Shown: positions 1 through 7,554 of the stretch, piece after piece
Layout of the letters: each line of letters starts with the position of its first letter
Position numbering within the stretch: position 1 is the stretch's first letter
NCBI RefSeq assembly: GCF_000702205.1
Contig: NZ_JNKW01000005.1
Span: forward strand, 62,001 to 126,000
DNA: 64,000 bases
Source: Lachnospira multipara LB2003
GTDB taxonomy: Bacteria; Bacillota; Clostridia; Lachnospirales; Lachnospiraceae
Direction: 5' to 3'
The notes under the pieces: generated by a model
Told to the model about the DNA's origin: nothing
Databases searched by the model: none
Seen by the model: the letters and a program-made list of their open reading frames with translations, nothing else
Translations under genes and position numbers: made by a program

Positions 1-1061
1 GTATATGCAATTCCTGACTTACCAGCACGTCCAGTTCTTCCAATTCTATGTACATAATTATCTGATTCTTCTGGTAAATCATAATTAAATACATAATTTA
101 ATTTAGGAATATCAAGGCCTCTAGCTGCCACATCAGTTGCAACTAAAATCTGCATCTGACCCGCTCTAAATCTATCAAGCGCATCCTTTCTTTGACCTTG
201 AGTCTTATCACCATGTATTGCCACTGAATTAAGGCCAGCCTTTACAAGGCAAGAATTCAATCTGTCTGCACCCTTTTTAGTTCTAGTAAATACAATGGCA
301 TTTTTTCTATCCTTTTTAGGGAGGGCAAGGTTTTCCTCAGTTTGAATTTCCTCCTTTAAAAAATGAATAAGTATCTTATCCTTATATTCGCCTTTTGTAT
401 AAATTAGACGCTGTTCCACTGTAGATGCTGTGTCATTTTTTGCTGCAATCTGTATTCTAACAGGATCCTTTAGTAACTGTCCTGCTAAATCCTCCACAGA
501 TTTATCCATAGTTGCAGAGAACATAATCATCTGTCTCCATTCAGGAAGCAATGTATTAATCTTCTTAACATCAGGAACAAAGCCCATATCAAGCATTCTA
601 TCAGCTTCATCTAATACAAAGAAATCCACTGATTTAAAATCAATAAATCCCTCATCATATAAATCTAATAGTCTTCCCGGTGTTGCAACTATAATGTCAG
701 CGCCCCTTTTAATCTGAGCAATTTGGTTGCCTTTTTTAGCGCCACCATATAGACATACTGTTCGTAAATCCATATAACGACCGTATTTTTTAAAATTTTC
801 AAAAGTCTGAATTGCTAGTTCTCGTGTCGGTGTAAGAATAAGTGCCCTTACTCTTGCTCTCTTTCTAAACTCTATAGCATTTAAAATAGGTAAGGCAAAA
901 GCTGCAGTCTTACCTGTACCAGTCTGCGCTAAACCAATTACGTCCTTGCCTTCCATAATTACAGGAATTGCTTTTTCCTGAATTGGTGTAGCCTCTTCAT
1001 AACCAGCTCTTCGAATCGCGTTTAAAATATCTTTCTTAATTCCAAATTCTTTAAATTTCAA
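1..1061 (-). CDS. DEAD-box ATP-dependent RNA helicase (3' end cut by window)
   Basis: ATP-dependent RNA helicase of the DEAD-box superfamily, which remodels RNA duplexes in the cytoplasm in ribosome assembly, RNA decay or cold adaptation. The translation begins MKFKEFGIKK and shows the Q-motif region (ATPIQEKA), Walker A (AQTGTGKT), motif II (VLDEAD), an SAT motif and motif VI (HRIGRTGRAGKSG) close to position 1. The C-terminal tail lies outside the window, so the subfamily (CshA-like or other) cannot be fixed. The start is a TTG at 1061-1059, preceded by GGAAAGAGAG; no in-frame ATG fits better. A promoter (1166-1194) and a terminator-like hairpin (1079-1117) precede it, suggesting leader attenuation. 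Confidence 0.93.
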   Translation of the reverse strand, partial: MKFKEFGIKKDILNAIRRAGYEEATPIQEKAIPVIMEGKDVIGLAQTGTGKTAAFALPILNAIEFRKRARVRALILTPTRELAIQTFENFKKYGRYMDLRTVCLYGGAKKGNQIAQIKRGADIIVATPGRLLDLYDEGFIDFKSVDFFVLDEADRMLDMGFVPDVKKINTLLPEWRQMIMFSATMDKSVEDLAGQLLKDPVRIQIAAKNDTASTVEQRLIYTKGEYKDKILIHFLKEEIQTEENLALPKKDRKNAIVFTRTKKGADRLNSCLVKAGLNSVAIHGDKTQGQRKDALDRFRAGQMQILVATDVAARGLDIPKLNYVFNYDLPEESDNYVHRIGRTGRAGKSGIAY

Positions 1062-1078
1062 TATGTTTCTCTCTTTCC

Positions 1079-1117
1079 AAAAAAAAGACTGATCAAAAGC
1101 ACATCGCCCGATCAGTC
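1079..1117 (-). terminator. Terminator-like hairpin in the helicase leader (candidate attenuator)
   Basis: On the minus strand a perfect 8-bp stem (GACTGATC with GATCAGTC, 1110-1117 and 1087-1094) encloses a 15-nt loop and is followed by eight T (1086-1079). The helicase ribosome site follows at once and its TTG start is at 1061. It could end the phosphatase transcript (stop at 1223). A good promoter lies between the two, however, so it is also a leader attenuator of the helicase transcript. Confidence 0.75.
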
Positions 1118-1165
1118 GTAGGTCTTTATGTTTCTTAGTACTTTATTCACAAAAATAGCTACATT

Positions 1166-1194
1166 ATTATACAGTACTTTCCCACAAAATACAA
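1166..1194 (-). promoter_or_regulatory. Sigma-A promoter of the DEAD-box helicase leader
   Basis: Minus strand: -35 TTGTAT (1194-1189), 17-bp spacer, perfect -10 TATAAT (1171-1166). The predicted start is near 1159, giving a leader of about 100 nt that contains the hairpin at 1079-1117. Confidence 0.65.
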
Positions 1195-1222
1195 AACATA
1201 TATTAATTTTTTCCTAAACATT

Positions 1223-1681
1223 TTATAAACTTTCCAAAAGCCTTGTTACACCTAACTCAATATCATCCCAAGTTGTATTAAAATCACCTGTATACCATGG
1301 ATCAGCCACTCCTCTTTTAAGGCCTGCATACTCCATCATAAGATGAATCTTATTCTCAGGATCACTTTTCCAAAGCCTCCTCATATTTCTAATATTGTTC
1401 TCATCCATTGCTATTAATAAATCGAAATTATCATAGTCTTCTAATACAATCTGGCGTGCTCTCTTTCCAGCACAATCTATTCCATGTGCTCTTAAAACAT
1501 CCCTTGCTGGTGGATATACCGGATTTCCCACGCCTCTCCAAATCTCTTCAGAAGAAGTCGCAGCCGATTCCACATAAAACTCCCCTTCACGTCCCATTTT
1601 CTTAATTTTATCTTTCATAATAAATTCTGCCATTGGCGAACGACAAATGTTGCCGTGGCAGATGAAAAGTATTTTTATCAT
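1223..1681 (-). CDS. Low-molecular-weight protein-tyrosine phosphatase
   Basis: Cytoplasmic phosphatase of the LMW-PTP family (152 aa, normal length). The P-loop CX5R is at residues 8-14 (CHGNICR, then SPMAEF) and the general-acid loop appears as ADPWY near residue 127. It hydrolyses phosphotyrosine or possibly phosphoarginine; the substrate cannot be read from sequence. It is a single gene on the minus strand. No tyrosine kinase gene is adjacent, so a capsule or exopolysaccharide role is not supported here. Confidence 0.93.
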   Translation of the reverse strand: MIKILFICHGNICRSPMAEFIMKDKIKKMGREGEFYVESAATSSEEIWRGVGNPVYPPARDVLRAHGIDCAGKRARQIVLEDYDNFDLLIAMDENNIRNMRRLWKSDPENKIHLMMEYAGLKRGVADPWYTGDFNTTWDDIELGVTRLLESL

Positions 1682-1757
1682 TGTCTTAAATTCCTTATAA
1701 ATGCTGTATTTACGGGCTTTCCCGATGTTTTTAACAATGTATCATCTCTTCTATTTG

Positions 1758-2219
1758 TTAACTATTTTTATCATATTCTGTTGCGTATTTAAAGCGATAC
1801 ATTCCTTTTCCTTTTCCTGTGACAGGCACTATCGTCTCTGTCTCCTTAAGCTTTGTAATAAGATTTCTGGCTGTTCGCTCGGAACATTCAAGTATTTTTT
1901 TGATATAAGCAGAACTAAACACTTGATTGACCTCCAAGTTATCGTACACCCTTTTCATATTATCAATTGTTGGCTCATTATAGTTTTTATTTGTACAAGC
2001 TTGTAAAAAAGCATCTCTAAAAAGTTTAATCGGCAAGTTTTGTTCTTCAACATTGCCGTTTTGAACTGAATCGGCAACTTTTAAGTCTTCAATCGGCAAC
2101 TTTTGATAAGACGAACTCATAATTGTCGTCTTGAGAATAAACGTATTGTTATCAAACACAGGATCTGGAAGTCCAATTGCTTCCAACTCCTTACACATAC
2201 GATCAACGCCCTCTCCAAC
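1758..2219 (-). pseudogene. C-terminal remnant of an AlbA_2/AAA_4-type (RecG-like) DNA-binding protein
   Basis: The reading frame directly after the Fic stop codon translates as VGEGVDRMCKEL...GLPDPVF, the typical C-terminal stretch of AlbA_2/AAA_4 'ATP-binding' transcriptional regulators. It ends in a winged-helix segment finishing GKGKGMYRF. No N-terminal domain exists upstream; the frame runs back into the TAA of the Fic gene at 2222-2220. A Met codon at 2198 allows a 146-aa ORF, but no convincing ribosome site precedes it. I read it as the leftover of a larger gene truncated by a deletion or recombination. Its C-terminal wing motif resembles that of the neighbouring Fic protein. Confidence 0.65.
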
Positions 2220-3359
2220 TTACTTATCTTCCGTATTCTTAAAAAGATACTTCCCTTTGCCTTTTCCCTTCATTGGATAAATTAAATCCAATTCAAGCAT
2301 TCTTTTTAACAAAGCAGATGAAGGAGATGCTGTTAATCCTAGAATATTTTGCACATCTGTTCTTCCAAAGAACCGGTCATATCCAAATTCACAAAACAAA
2401 TCTCGAATGTGCTGTTTTGTCTTTGAGCTTAGCTCATTCGGTATTTCAATATCCTGTTTTATCTCCTGAATGTCCTGTTTCGAGTCTCCAATATCCTGTT
2501 TTATTCCCTGAATGTCCTGTTTTGCATCTTTCCATCTAACATGAAGATATCTATTTTTCAGTTCATTTGTTTCTCCTAGCAAAAGATTTCTTAAAAACAA
2601 TTCCAAATACTCTGTTGTTTCCCGAATATTTTTCGTATAATCGTTATAATTTGCTCTAACCAAAGCATTTCTAAAATACCAGGAATTCTTTGCAAACAAA
2701 TCATTAGTTACATCAAATCCTAAGGACCTCAAATATTTAATGAGAAATACTGCTGTCGTTCTCGTATTCCCCTCACCAAATGCATGAATTTGCCATAGAT
2801 TCGAAACAAACTCTGCCAGATGAGGAATCAGCTCTGCCACAGCAGAAAATGCATACTTGTACTCTCTTTCCTTTTGCATATCGTATTCTAGCATTTCCCT
2901 GAGTTCAAGAGCATTTCCATAATTCACCGAAGCACCATCTAACACCCATTCTCGCTTTGATATGTTGTAATCTCGAATTTTCCCGGCATGAGAAAATACT
3001 CCTTCAAAAATTCTTCTATGAATTCCAATATACTGAGGAACCGAAAATGTAAATGCATTTTCAGATAGAATCGCTGCGATTCTACCCGCGACAATATCTG
3101 CTTCTCTGTCTCTATCACTGCTTTCTTTTCTATCTGTCGATGCAATATAATAACTCTCAATCAGTTTATTAGCCTCAGGCAAAGAGATATTTCCTTCAAT
3201 ATTATCTTTCGCAACTTTTTTAAGATAATCAGATGTTTTTAAACCATCAACTGCTTGGAGTCCCATGGCAGTATACCATGCATAACCCAAATCTTTTTTT
3301 GATGGCTCTGATTGTTTTATATATTCTTCAAATGGGTCATTTTTTATATCATCCACCAT
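2220..3359 (-). CDS. Fic family protein (protein AMPylase-like)
   Basis: Fic-domain protein, 379 aa, predicted to transfer AMP or another nucleotide group to a protein hydroxyl. The core motif is at residues 192-205 (HAFGEGNTRTTAVF), a variant of HPFxxGNGR that keeps the catalytic His and the Arg. The N-terminal 100 residues resemble the VbhA-like antitoxin/Fic N-terminal arrangement, but I do not see a clean S/TxxxE(G/N) inhibitory helix. Residues 280-304 are a four-fold KQDI repeat forming a probable coiled linker to a C-terminal winged helix ending GKGKGKYLF. The start has a strong AGGAGG site. The small HTH gene lies 20 bp upstream, and together they look like a two-gene operon. Confidence 0.85.
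   Translation of the reverse strand: MVDDIKNDPFEEYIKQSEPSKKDLGYAWYTAMGLQAVDGLKTSDYLKKVAKDNIEGNISLPEANKLIESYYIASTDRKESSDRDREADIVAGRIAAILSENAFTFSVPQYIGIHRRIFEGVFSHAGKIRDYNISKREWVLDGASVNYGNALELREMLEYDMQKEREYKYAFSAVAELIPHLAEFVSNLWQIHAFGEGNTRTTAVFLIKYLRSLGFDVTNDLFAKNSWYFRNALVRANYNDYTKNIRETTEYLELFLRNLLLGETNELKNRYLHVRWKDAKQDIQGIKQDIGDSKQDIQEIKQDIEIPNELSSKTKQHIRDLFCEFGYDRFFGRTDVQNILGLTASPSSALLKRMLELDLIYPMKGKGKGKYLFKNTEDK
2452..2524 (-). repeat. 21-bp tandem repeat in the Fic linker
   Basis: Units start at 2452, 2473, 2494 and 2515 (last one partial), each opening with TCCTGTTT on the plus strand. They encode the KQDI-x3 heptads of the Fic protein. The 21-bp period keeps frame, so unit number could vary without breaking the protein. 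Confidence 0.85.
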
Positions 3360-3379
3360 ATTTCTCCTCCTGATTTATT

Positions 3380-3568
3380 CTATACGTCGTTTTCTTTCTT
3401 CATTTTTCGAACCTTTCTAGGATCTTCTGGTTTTTCCGCATTGTCCGGGATAAGCCATATCCCCTTATTAATAGCACCTTCAACGCGACCTTCTTTACAT
3501 AGAATCTGTACTCTACGCGCGGTTATTCCCCAAATCTTTGCAATTTCTGAAGTTGTTAAATATTCCAT
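3380..3568 (-). CDS. Small helix-turn-helix (excisionase/MerR-like) protein
   Basis: A 62-aa protein starting MEYLTTSEIAKIWGITARRVQ, a canonical helix-turn-helix of the excisionase/MerR N-terminal type. It is followed by a short wing (GAINKGIWLIP) and a basic tail. Proteins of this type often sit directly upstream of Fic genes in Clostridia. It is probably a DNA-binding autoregulator of the pair. A sigma-A promoter (3609-3637) lies about 40 bp upstream of its start. Confidence 0.75.
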   Translation of the reverse strand: MEYLTTSEIAKIWGITARRVQILCKEGRVEGAINKGIWLIPDNAEKPEDPRKVRKMKKENDV

Positions 3569-3608
3569 AGATTTCTCCTATTAGATTAAGTTAAAATCCA
3601 ACAATTCT

Positions 3609-3637
3609 ATTATATTCGTAGCAGCGAACATTTACAA
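3609..3637 (-). promoter_or_regulatory. Promoter of the HTH-Fic operon
   Basis: Minus strand: -35 TTGTAA (3637-3632), 17-bp spacer, -10 TATAAT (3614-3609), with transcription toward the HTH gene. Confidence 0.6.
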
Positions 3638-3640
3638 GAA

Positions 3641-3682
3641 AAAGGAAAGGAATATGGCGCATTTGCCACATTCCTTTCCTTT
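3641..3682 (-). terminator. Intrinsic terminator of the 3684-4241 gene
   Basis: A perfect 13-bp outer stem (3641-3653 with 3670-3682) extends inward through GGC/GCC. On the minus strand it is followed by a run rich in T (CCTTTTTCTT). The stem begins directly after the TGA stop codon at 3684. Confidence 0.8.
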
Positions 3683-3683
3683 A

Positions 3684-4241
3684 TCATTTTACTACAACTA
3701 CTTCTCTTTTATATGCCGGCGAATACTCCTCATCCCACTCTTCCAAGAAATCATCATTATCAGAGATTTTATCAATCAAATCATATCCTCTCTGAATTGT
3801 TATTTCCTCAGAAAACGGAACTGTATCCTTCTCAAAAGATATCTCACGACCACCCACTTCGAAAATAATTGCTCTCGTAAGCCAAACCTCATATGCAGGT
3901 TCACCGTTAATCGCCATAGTCTGCTGTTCGTTAACCATCTTTACCGAAGTAATCTCTTCTCCTACAGGTGTAGATATCATTTCAACATTCTTGAATGCTG
4001 ACTTTATCATTGAATCCGCTGTAACTGATAATTTAGCTACTGCCATATCATCTATTGCGCCGAAATAATCGACTGCCTCCTGCACATTGGTAAATGCATA
4101 CACTTCATCACCAATATACAATCCAACTATCTGTGTCACGCTATTGGTATACTCAAAAGCATCGCACTTATACTTAACAAACGACTTTCCAATCCAACTC
4201 TGTATTAAATTGGAATCAAATCTCATATCTATAGTTTTCAT
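3684..4241 (-). CDS. Unrecognised 185-aa protein
   Basis: I do not recognise this protein. It starts MKTIDMRFDSNLIQSWIGKSF and shows alternating short beta-strand-like segments, no membrane segment and no signal peptide. The C-terminal part is acidic (DNDDFLEEWDEEY) before a basic end. A well-formed terminator follows it. It leads a run of small unknown genes (to 6.7 kb) that could include immunity-type proteins, but nothing in its own sequence proves that. Confidence 0.6.
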   Translation of the reverse strand: MKTIDMRFDSNLIQSWIGKSFVKYKCDAFEYTNSVTQIVGLYIGDEVYAFTNVQEAVDYFGAIDDMAVAKLSVTADSMIKSAFKNVEMISTPVGEEITSVKMVNEQQTMAINGEPAYEVWLTRAIIFEVGGREISFEKDTVPFSEEITIQRGYDLIDKISDNDDFLEEWDEEYSPAYKREVVVVK

Positions 4242-4299
4242 GGCACATTATCCTTTCATCTTTTTTTTAAAAATCCGCGAAAAAATCATCCATGACCCT

Positions 4300-5058
4300 T
4301 TATGAGATTCGAATCATTTGTTCATAGATTAAAATCTCTTTATCGAATATATTTCTATTATCGTGGTAGTGTCCAAAGAACCACTTTTTATAGTTCACAT
4401 TGTTTTTTATAAACTCCAAATAATCCGTCTCTCTATCCGGCTTATACATAGTGCCTCCCAATAGCACCTGCGTACTACTAGAACAACAATGTGTAATAAT
4501 AAAATCCACAGTATAATCATGCTTTCGCAAGTTGTTTCTGCCTTCTTCCATCTCTTCTTCATTCGCAAGTTCCTGTTCCCACCAAGAGAGATGGTTGATA
4601 CGATAAAGTTCATATTCTTTATCGAGTCTTTTCTTCTTTAGCTTAAAGTCCGGGTCATCGGTTTCAAGAATTCCACCCGTTACATCATGACTGCTTGCAC
4701 CACCAAAAGTAAAAATCTTCTTTTCATCTATTTCAAAAACTTGACCACGCATTAAATGCAGCACATGTGGTCTGAGTTCATGAACCTTGCCTCCATGCCA
4801 CTCCTTAACAGGATAACTATTCAATCTATCAAAGTTTTCATGATTGCCATCGACAAACAAAAGCGTGTATGAACGTTCTTCAAACCAGTCAAGCCAATGC
4901 TTCTCATTTTTGCTCTCCTGCCCCACATTCCAAACTCCACCAAAATCACCACAGATAATCACATAATCATCCTTAGTCATTTCCATTTGTTCAGGAAAAT
5001 TATCCATATTAAATCTACGTTTAAAGTCAGCATGCGTATCTCCAGTAATATAAATCAT
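4300..5058 (-). CDS. Calcineurin-like metallophosphoesterase
   Basis: Cytoplasmic metal-dependent phosphoesterase, 252 aa. The ordered metal-site motifs are visible: GDTHAD near residue 6, GDFGGVW near 37, GNHEN near 71, a late ITHCCSS near 190, and GHYHD near 229. These are the Asp, Asn and His ligands of the family. The substrate (phosphoprotein, nucleotide or nuclease-type) cannot be assigned. The start has CGGAGGAATT upstream. It lies about 59 bp upstream of the 3684-4241 gene on the same strand. Confidence 0.88.
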   Translation of the reverse strand: MIYITGDTHADFKRRFNMDNFPEQMEMTKDDYVIICGDFGGVWNVGQESKNEKHWLDWFEERSYTLLFVDGNHENFDRLNSYPVKEWHGGKVHELRPHVLHLMRGQVFEIDEKKIFTFGGASSHDVTGGILETDDPDFKLKKKRLDKEYELYRINHLSWWEQELANEEEMEEGRNNLRKHDYTVDFIITHCCSSSTQVLLGGTMYKPDRETDYLEFIKNNVNYKKWFFGHYHDNRNIFDKEILIYEQMIRIS

Positions 5059-5298
5059 AGTAATTCCTCCGTAATATTATTCTATCCTAATATGCTTATG
5101 CTTTTCCATCTCCATTTAGGGTGATTTTTCAGATTTTACAACATCAATTATTATTTTGACAATTTGTGACCACATGCCCACTTTTTATCAAATATTTAGT
5201 TCAGTTCATATATCGACCGAGATGGTCATTTTAAACACGTTGTTGTTACGGTACACGACTCATTTCATTGCATAATTCTCCACGCTCATAATAAAAAG

Positions 5299-5338
5299 CA
5301 ACCACTTTTCATAAATTACTGCTAACGAAAAGTGGTTG
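5299..5338. terminator. Bidirectional terminator-like hairpin
   Basis: A perfect 12-bp stem (5299-5310 with 5327-5338) and a 16-nt loop. T-rich tails lie on both strands, with TTTATTCTTATTTT on plus and CTTTTTATT on minus. Confidence 0.6.
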
Positions 5339-5458
5339 TTTATTCTTATTTTACAAATTATTCTTCATAATTTCCAAGTAATTCTCTGGAAAACCAATCA
5401 ACTCCAAATCAATATCATTTCTGTAGTCATATATCACTTTTTACAGTGTCTGCAACGT

Positions 5459-5485
5459 AAAAAAGCTGAGCACAAGTCTCAGCTT
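5459..5485 (-). terminator. Intrinsic terminator downstream of the 5610-5855 gene
   Basis: Minus strand: AAGCTGAG, a 7-nt loop, CTCAGCTT, then TTTT. The stem arms are 5478-5485 and 5463-5470. Confidence 0.7.
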
Positions 5486-5609
5486 GGTCCCCAATGCCAA
5501 AAAGACTTTGGGCAACTCTGTTACATATAATATATTCAAAAAAAAGAAAAATTGCAATAGATTATATTGTTTTCATCTTTTCCTTATCCAAAACACACCA
5601 TTATTCATT

Positions 5610-5855
5610 TTAATAAATCCAAATATCCTCTTCTGTAATTGACTCCAACATGCGAAGCACAGTGACTCCATCTTGCTCTACTTTTATGAGTTCATCAACA
5701 GTCTCCACTTCCGTTGTCTCCTGATAAAACTCACAGAATGAAATCACATCTTTACCGTCAATCACTCCATACGTTATAGAATACTTTTTTCCATTGAACT
5801 TAAATTCAATCTCACGTCCCTCAGAAACATATTCTCTTAACTGATCTAAATTCAT
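5610..5855 (-). CDS. Unrecognised 81-aa protein (paralogue-like of 6008-6286)
   Basis: Small cytoplasmic protein of unknown function. I place the start at the ATG 5855-5853 (MNLDQLREYV), because GGAGGT sits 7 bp before it; an upstream in-frame ATG at 5945 has poorer support. It contains GREIEFKFNGKKY, which matches in spacing the GEEVIYTYHGKKY of the next gene upstream. The two look like divergent copies of one small family. Such paired small proteins are often immunity or housekeeping accessories of secreted toxins, but no toxin gene is visible here. Confidence 0.6.
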   Translation of the reverse strand: MNLDQLREYVSEGREIEFKFNGKKYSITYGVIDGKDVISFCEFYQETTEVETVDELIKVEQDGVTVLRMLESITEEDIWIY

Positions 5856-6007
5856 TTGTTTTACCTCCGTATCTGAACTATCTCTATGCATCTTTACATT
5901 ATCGTAATAGATTATCTTATGCTGATGCGGAACATTAGGATGCATCTTAGGGTATCCTCAAATATTTCCCATTGAGTGTTAGTTGAGGTAGCGCCCAAGG
6001 GGATTTT

Positions 6008-6286
6008 TTATTCGTCTACCCATTCCATTTCCTTTTCACATTCCCAGAAAGTTCTTCCATCAAATAATGGTTCTTTTAAAAACGCATCTAAACTTGCAGA
6101 ACAATCCAATCCTTTTACACTCCATAAAACGGATGCTGTGGGTTCCCACTGCTGCAGCTCGAAATAATACGTTCCATCATCAAGATTATATCCTTGCGAA
6201 AAATACTTTTTTCCATGATAGGTATAAATCACTTCTTCACCACCCCAGAGTTTATCTACGAATTCATCAATATTTCCATTAATCAT
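6008..6286 (-). CDS. Unrecognised 92-aa protein (paralogue-like of 5610-5855)
   Basis: Small acidic protein starting MINGNIDEFVDKLWGGEE, with an AGGAG-like site before the ATG. It shares with its downstream neighbour an N-terminal helix followed by GEEVxYxYxGKKY and then alternating strands. Several Trp residues (for example QQWEP, SVLWS, TFWEC) give it an SMI1/immunity-like flavour, but this is only impression. No membrane segment. Confidence 0.6.
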   Translation of the reverse strand: MINGNIDEFVDKLWGGEEVIYTYHGKKYFSQGYNLDDGTYYFELQQWEPTASVLWSVKGLDCSASLDAFLKEPLFDGRTFWECEKEMEWVDE

Positions 6287-6356
6287 AATTCTGCTCCTTT
6301 AAAAAACTGCTTATAATATTTCCATCCCTTTCAATCAGCAATGCAATAATTAGTCT

Positions 6357-6665
6357 TTATAAACTATCTACATAATCCTTAGCTTCCACAAGACTTACAC
6401 CTGTAAATTCTCTTACCATTTTAATTGCTTCCACAACTCTACCTGCTCTTTTAAGATTAAGGACCTGTGAATAAGCACTACTATTTAATCTAATTTTACC
6501 ACTATTCGAATTAATACCAGACTGACCGATGGGCTTATTAAGAGCAACTGGTGAGCTATTTATATTATGCTTTCCAACTTCGCTTTTAGCTTCGTTATTA
6601 AAAAAATTGTTATAAACAAAAACAATAATAGCCAATACAACTAAACCGATTAATATATATATCAC
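6357..6665 (-). CDS. Membrane-anchored protein with ribosomal L7/L12 C-terminal-like motif
   Basis: A 102-aa protein. Residues 2-20 form one hydrophobic segment (IYILIGLVVLAIIVFVY), followed by a polar Ser/Asn-rich linker. The last 25 residues (AIKMVREFTGVSLVEAKDYVD) resemble the C-terminal domain motif of ribosomal protein L7/L12 (IKVVREITGLGLKEAK). It is not rplL: the N-terminal dimerisation domain is missing and it is probably bound to the membrane. Function unknown; it may bind a partner through the L12-like fold. Confidence 0.65.
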   Translation of the reverse strand: MIYILIGLVVLAIIVFVYNNFFNNEAKSEVGKHNINSSPVALNKPIGQSGINSNSGKIRLNSSAYSQVLNLKRAGRVVEAIKMVREFTGVSLVEAKDYVDSL

Positions 6666-6722
6666 TTCTCACACCTCACTTTTTTCTACTTCTTTTTCAT
6701 TCTAACATAGGCAAAATAAAAA

Positions 6723-6757
6723 TTAAAATCCAGCCAAGAAATTTGACTGGATTTTAA
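6723..6757 (-). terminator. Terminator of the nitroreductase operon
   Basis: An 11-bp perfect stem (6723-6733 with 6747-6757) and a 13-nt loop. On the minus strand the tail is AATTTTTATTTT. It follows the stop at 6777. Confidence 0.75.
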
Positions 6758-6776
6758 AGAACTCTATATATAAAAT

Positions 6777-7541
6777 TTATTTTTTCTTACCAACTGCTGC
6801 CAGATAAATTACAAATTCATCTTCACCATCAAGATCAAGCAATGCATCCACCCTATCCTGATCATAGATACCAATTGCACAAGTTCCTGCATCTATAGAT
6901 TCACTTGCAATATATAGATTTTGACATATATGTCCAACATCAATAAGAATCTTTTTATGGGTCATTATATTAAACTTATACTCTCCACGATATGGAACTG
7001 CTGACCATGCAAAAAGTACTGCTGCACCATTGGCAAAACCTGGAAGGTAAGGCTGTTTAGAATCTAGCATAAAACTCTCAATAACTTCCTGCATCTTATC
7101 AATACTCTTTATAAAAGCAAGTTCATTATCTAAAGGACGATATCTATAAATACCCTGCTCTAAACCCTTAACATTTCTTACAATAATATAAGTCTCAATA
7201 GGATAACACGCCCCACCTGATGGCACCGCTCTTTTTTTATTGCCCTTAGAGTCAATATCAGTAACGCCAAAACTTGCCCATAAAAGGTATGAAAGTTCTT
7301 CAAAACTAATAGCTTCATCCGAATAATTTCTCACGCTTCTTCTAGATTTAATATTATCAAACGTATCATTACACTTTACAATATCCTTAGATGGACTTGC
7401 TAACTTTATAAGCCTTTCACCATCTTTTACCTGCTTTTGTGCTGCCGGCTTTTCTAAGCCAAGAACCGCATCAGTCTTAATTCCAGCCATATCACTAAAA
7501 TATGTCTTTAGGAATCGTCTGTTTTCTTTAATCGTAGCCAT
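6777..7541 (-). CDS. SagB/ThcOx-type nitroreductase family protein
   Basis: FMN-dependent oxidoreductase of the nitroreductase fold, 254 aa. Visible marks are the RRSVRNYS FMN-phosphate motif near residue 67, PSGGACYPIE near 107, and DVGHICQNLYIASE, the long helix typical of SagB/ThcOx-type members. No azole-peptide precursor or cyclodehydratase gene is nearby, so it is more likely a free-standing NAD(P)H-dependent reductase than a toxin-maturation enzyme. It lies 13 bp after the CMD-cupin gene and is probably co-transcribed from the MerR-type promoter at 8450-8480. Confidence 0.85.
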   Translation of the reverse strand: MATIKENRRFLKTYFSDMAGIKTDAVLGLEKPAAQKQVKDGERLIKLASPSKDIVKCNDTFDNIKSRRSVRNYSDEAISFEELSYLLWASFGVTDIDSKGNKKRAVPSGGACYPIETYIIVRNVKGLEQGIYRYRPLDNELAFIKSIDKMQEVIESFMLDSKQPYLPGFANGAAVLFAWSAVPYRGEYKFNIMTHKKILIDVGHICQNLYIASESIDAGTCAIGIYDQDRVDALLDLDGEDEFVIYLAAVGKKK

Positions 7542-7554
7542 AAAAATAGCCTCC

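Larger units (their letters stand above)
5059..5609. other. 551-bp gap without a gene
   Basis: No convincing ORF. The stretch holds two terminator-like hairpins (5299-5338 and 5459-5485) and the presumed promoter region of the metallophosphoesterase gene near 5060-5110. The rest shows nothing I can name. It may be a site of past gene loss. Confidence 0.5.

Noticed and set aside
1701-2006. 101-aa plus-strand ORF
   Set aside because: It is antisense to the AlbA_2-type remnant, hydrophobic by base composition, with no ribosome site.
2452-2524. CRISPR array
   Set aside because: The repeats are contiguous 21-bp units inside a coding linker with no spacers. No other regularly spaced repeats were seen in the window.
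5943-5945. Upstream start for the 5610-5855 gene
   Set aside because: The 30 extra residues look non-coding, and a much better ribosome site lies before the ATG at 5855.
6777-7541. Azole-peptide (SagB) biosynthesis locus
   Set aside because: No SagC/SagD-type gene or precursor peptide is nearby; the neighbours are a CMD-cupin fusion and a ferredoxin-like protein.
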